NCBI GenBank assembly: GCA_023101885.1
Contig: JALPQD010000016.1
Span: 12,711,634-12,775,633 of the forward strand
Origin: Typhlomys cinereus
Taxonomy: Eukaryota > Chordata > Mammalia > Rodentia > Platacanthomyidae
Direction of reading: 5' to 3'
DNA length: 64,000 nucleotides
The notes below the pieces were generated by a model. That model was given only the letters and a program-made list of their open reading frames with translations. It was not told the DNA's origin and ran no database searches. Shown piece by piece: positions 63,080-64,000 of the stretch. A program made the translations under genes and the position numbers. Each line of letters begins with the position of its first letter. Position 1 is the first letter of the stretch.

Positions 63080-63375
63080 TGCAGAGAGACACGTGACCAG
63101 TTAGGGAAGGAAACCTTTGATCAACAGCTTCTGAGCAACTAAGGACCTCGGCTCAGTAATCCAAAAGAAAATGAATCCTGCCAGCAGCCACTTCAATAAG
63201 CTCATAAGAAATCTCTATTGTAGCTGAGACTTCAAATGAAAGCTACTGAAAACCCTCAACACAGAGGACACAATCAAAGTATGACCTGACTTTTGAGCTA
63301 TAGAAACAGAGACAACAATGTTGTTTTAGGCAACTCTATAGTGTCATGTAGCATAGGACAGCTAATGTATGCACT
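63080..63375 (+). mobile_element. Possible ancient LTR (MLT1-like) end
   Basis: The blocks CAGCAGCCACTTCAATAAGCTCATAAGAAATCTCT and ...TTGTTTTAGGCAACTCTATAG...GGACAGCTAATGTA resemble the 3' part of old mammalian MaLR LTRs. The upstream limit may reach 62600. Tentative. Confidence 0.3.
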
Positions 63376-64000
63376 TAACTAGTGTACATAGGATATCTGA
63401 TATTATGGAACTATTCTGGTAATAAAGGAAACATGCCAAATATGTAAATAATGGCCAAATAAAGTAATTTCAAGCAATTATGACCAGAATGAGGAAAACA
63501 GATGGGCAGAGCTACGTGCATTTGAGTAACCAGGAAGAAAATATTTTAGTTAAGCCCTGGACTCTGGGAAGAAAATTGCGTGATTGCTTAGAGGAGCTTT
63601 TCAAGCAAAACAGCCTGGACAGGCAGTTCTGCCTACAATGAGGAGTTTGAGTCTCAGAAATGAGAAAATACCTGACCCATATATCAGAGTGTTGTGTGGT
63701 AAACTGGCATTACATTCAAATCCAAAGATTTTAAGTCCAATTCTGTTTTTTGTATGTTCACAAAAGGAATGAGTTAATAACAGTACAATCATAAATGGAT
63801 TATGTCTACATCAAATTAAATGTACATGACCAAATTTTTTTAAAAGTGAACAAAAATATAGTACAATGCAATACAAAACACAAAAAAATGAAAAGTAGAA
63901 GGAAAAATTAATTTGGAGAAGACAACAAAATGCTGAAAGTTAGCTATTTTTTAATAAATCAGACATACTGCATAAACCACAAAGATTTAAAAATATTTTC
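63376..64000. other. Unique AT-rich DNA to window end
   Basis: Nothing recognised. The short opposing frames at 63584-63792 are not supported. Confidence 0.5.

Overview
The window looks like gene-poor nuclear DNA from a mouse-related rodent. The evidence is the repeat content. It has antisense and sense LINE-1 (L1) copies with purine-rich 3' UTRs and a monomeric 5' UTR, 7SL-derived B1 fragments, tRNA-derived B2/B3-like and ID-like SINEs, composite B3/B4-type SINEs, MaLR LTR elements, and many CA/GA/GATA microsatellites. The youngest SINE family and the L1 subfamily do not match the mouse or rat forms I know. A less-studied myomorph such as a dipodoid is possible, but that is inference and no species call is made. 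No bacterial-type gene, CRISPR array or structured RNA gene is visible.

Layout. 1-1.2 kb: antisense L1 ORF2 piece with an odd distal junction. 1.2-10.2 kb: mostly unique AT-rich DNA with old SINE/L1 pieces and simple repeats. 10.2-16.8 kb: cluster of three antisense L1 insertions; the first is flanked by two 607-bp copies of the target locus. 16.8-24.6 kb: unique DNA, a composite SINE split by an LTR, a young SINE, an old sense L1 3' half and a MaLR LTR. 24.6-31.45 kb: full-length-like sense L1 with a 15-bp target-site duplication (TSD), two related 5' UTR segments, decayed ORF1 and ORF2, and a young SINE in its 3' UTR. 31.5-41.6 kb: unique DNA with SINEs and an LTR-like piece. 41.6-45.65 kb: near-complete MaLR element (LTR-internal-LTR, 5-bp TSD) containing a later antisense L1 and a later SINE. 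45.7-46.75 kb: sense L1. 46.8-64 kb: unique AT-rich DNA with SINEs, two L1 3' fragments, GATA-rich arrays and one possible protein-coding exon on the minus strand near 57.8-58.0 kb.

No set of genes working together can be claimed. Nearly all long ORFs belong to L1 or are antisense/shadow frames of repeats. The most unusual item is the L1 at 10839-12540, whose flanking duplication is about 607 bp instead of the usual 7-20 bp, with one mismatch between copies and an L1-endonuclease-like cleavage site at the expected edge. The single-exon candidate at 57785-57994 is the only non-repeat coding signal I consider worth testing. Percent identities and boundaries are by eye.
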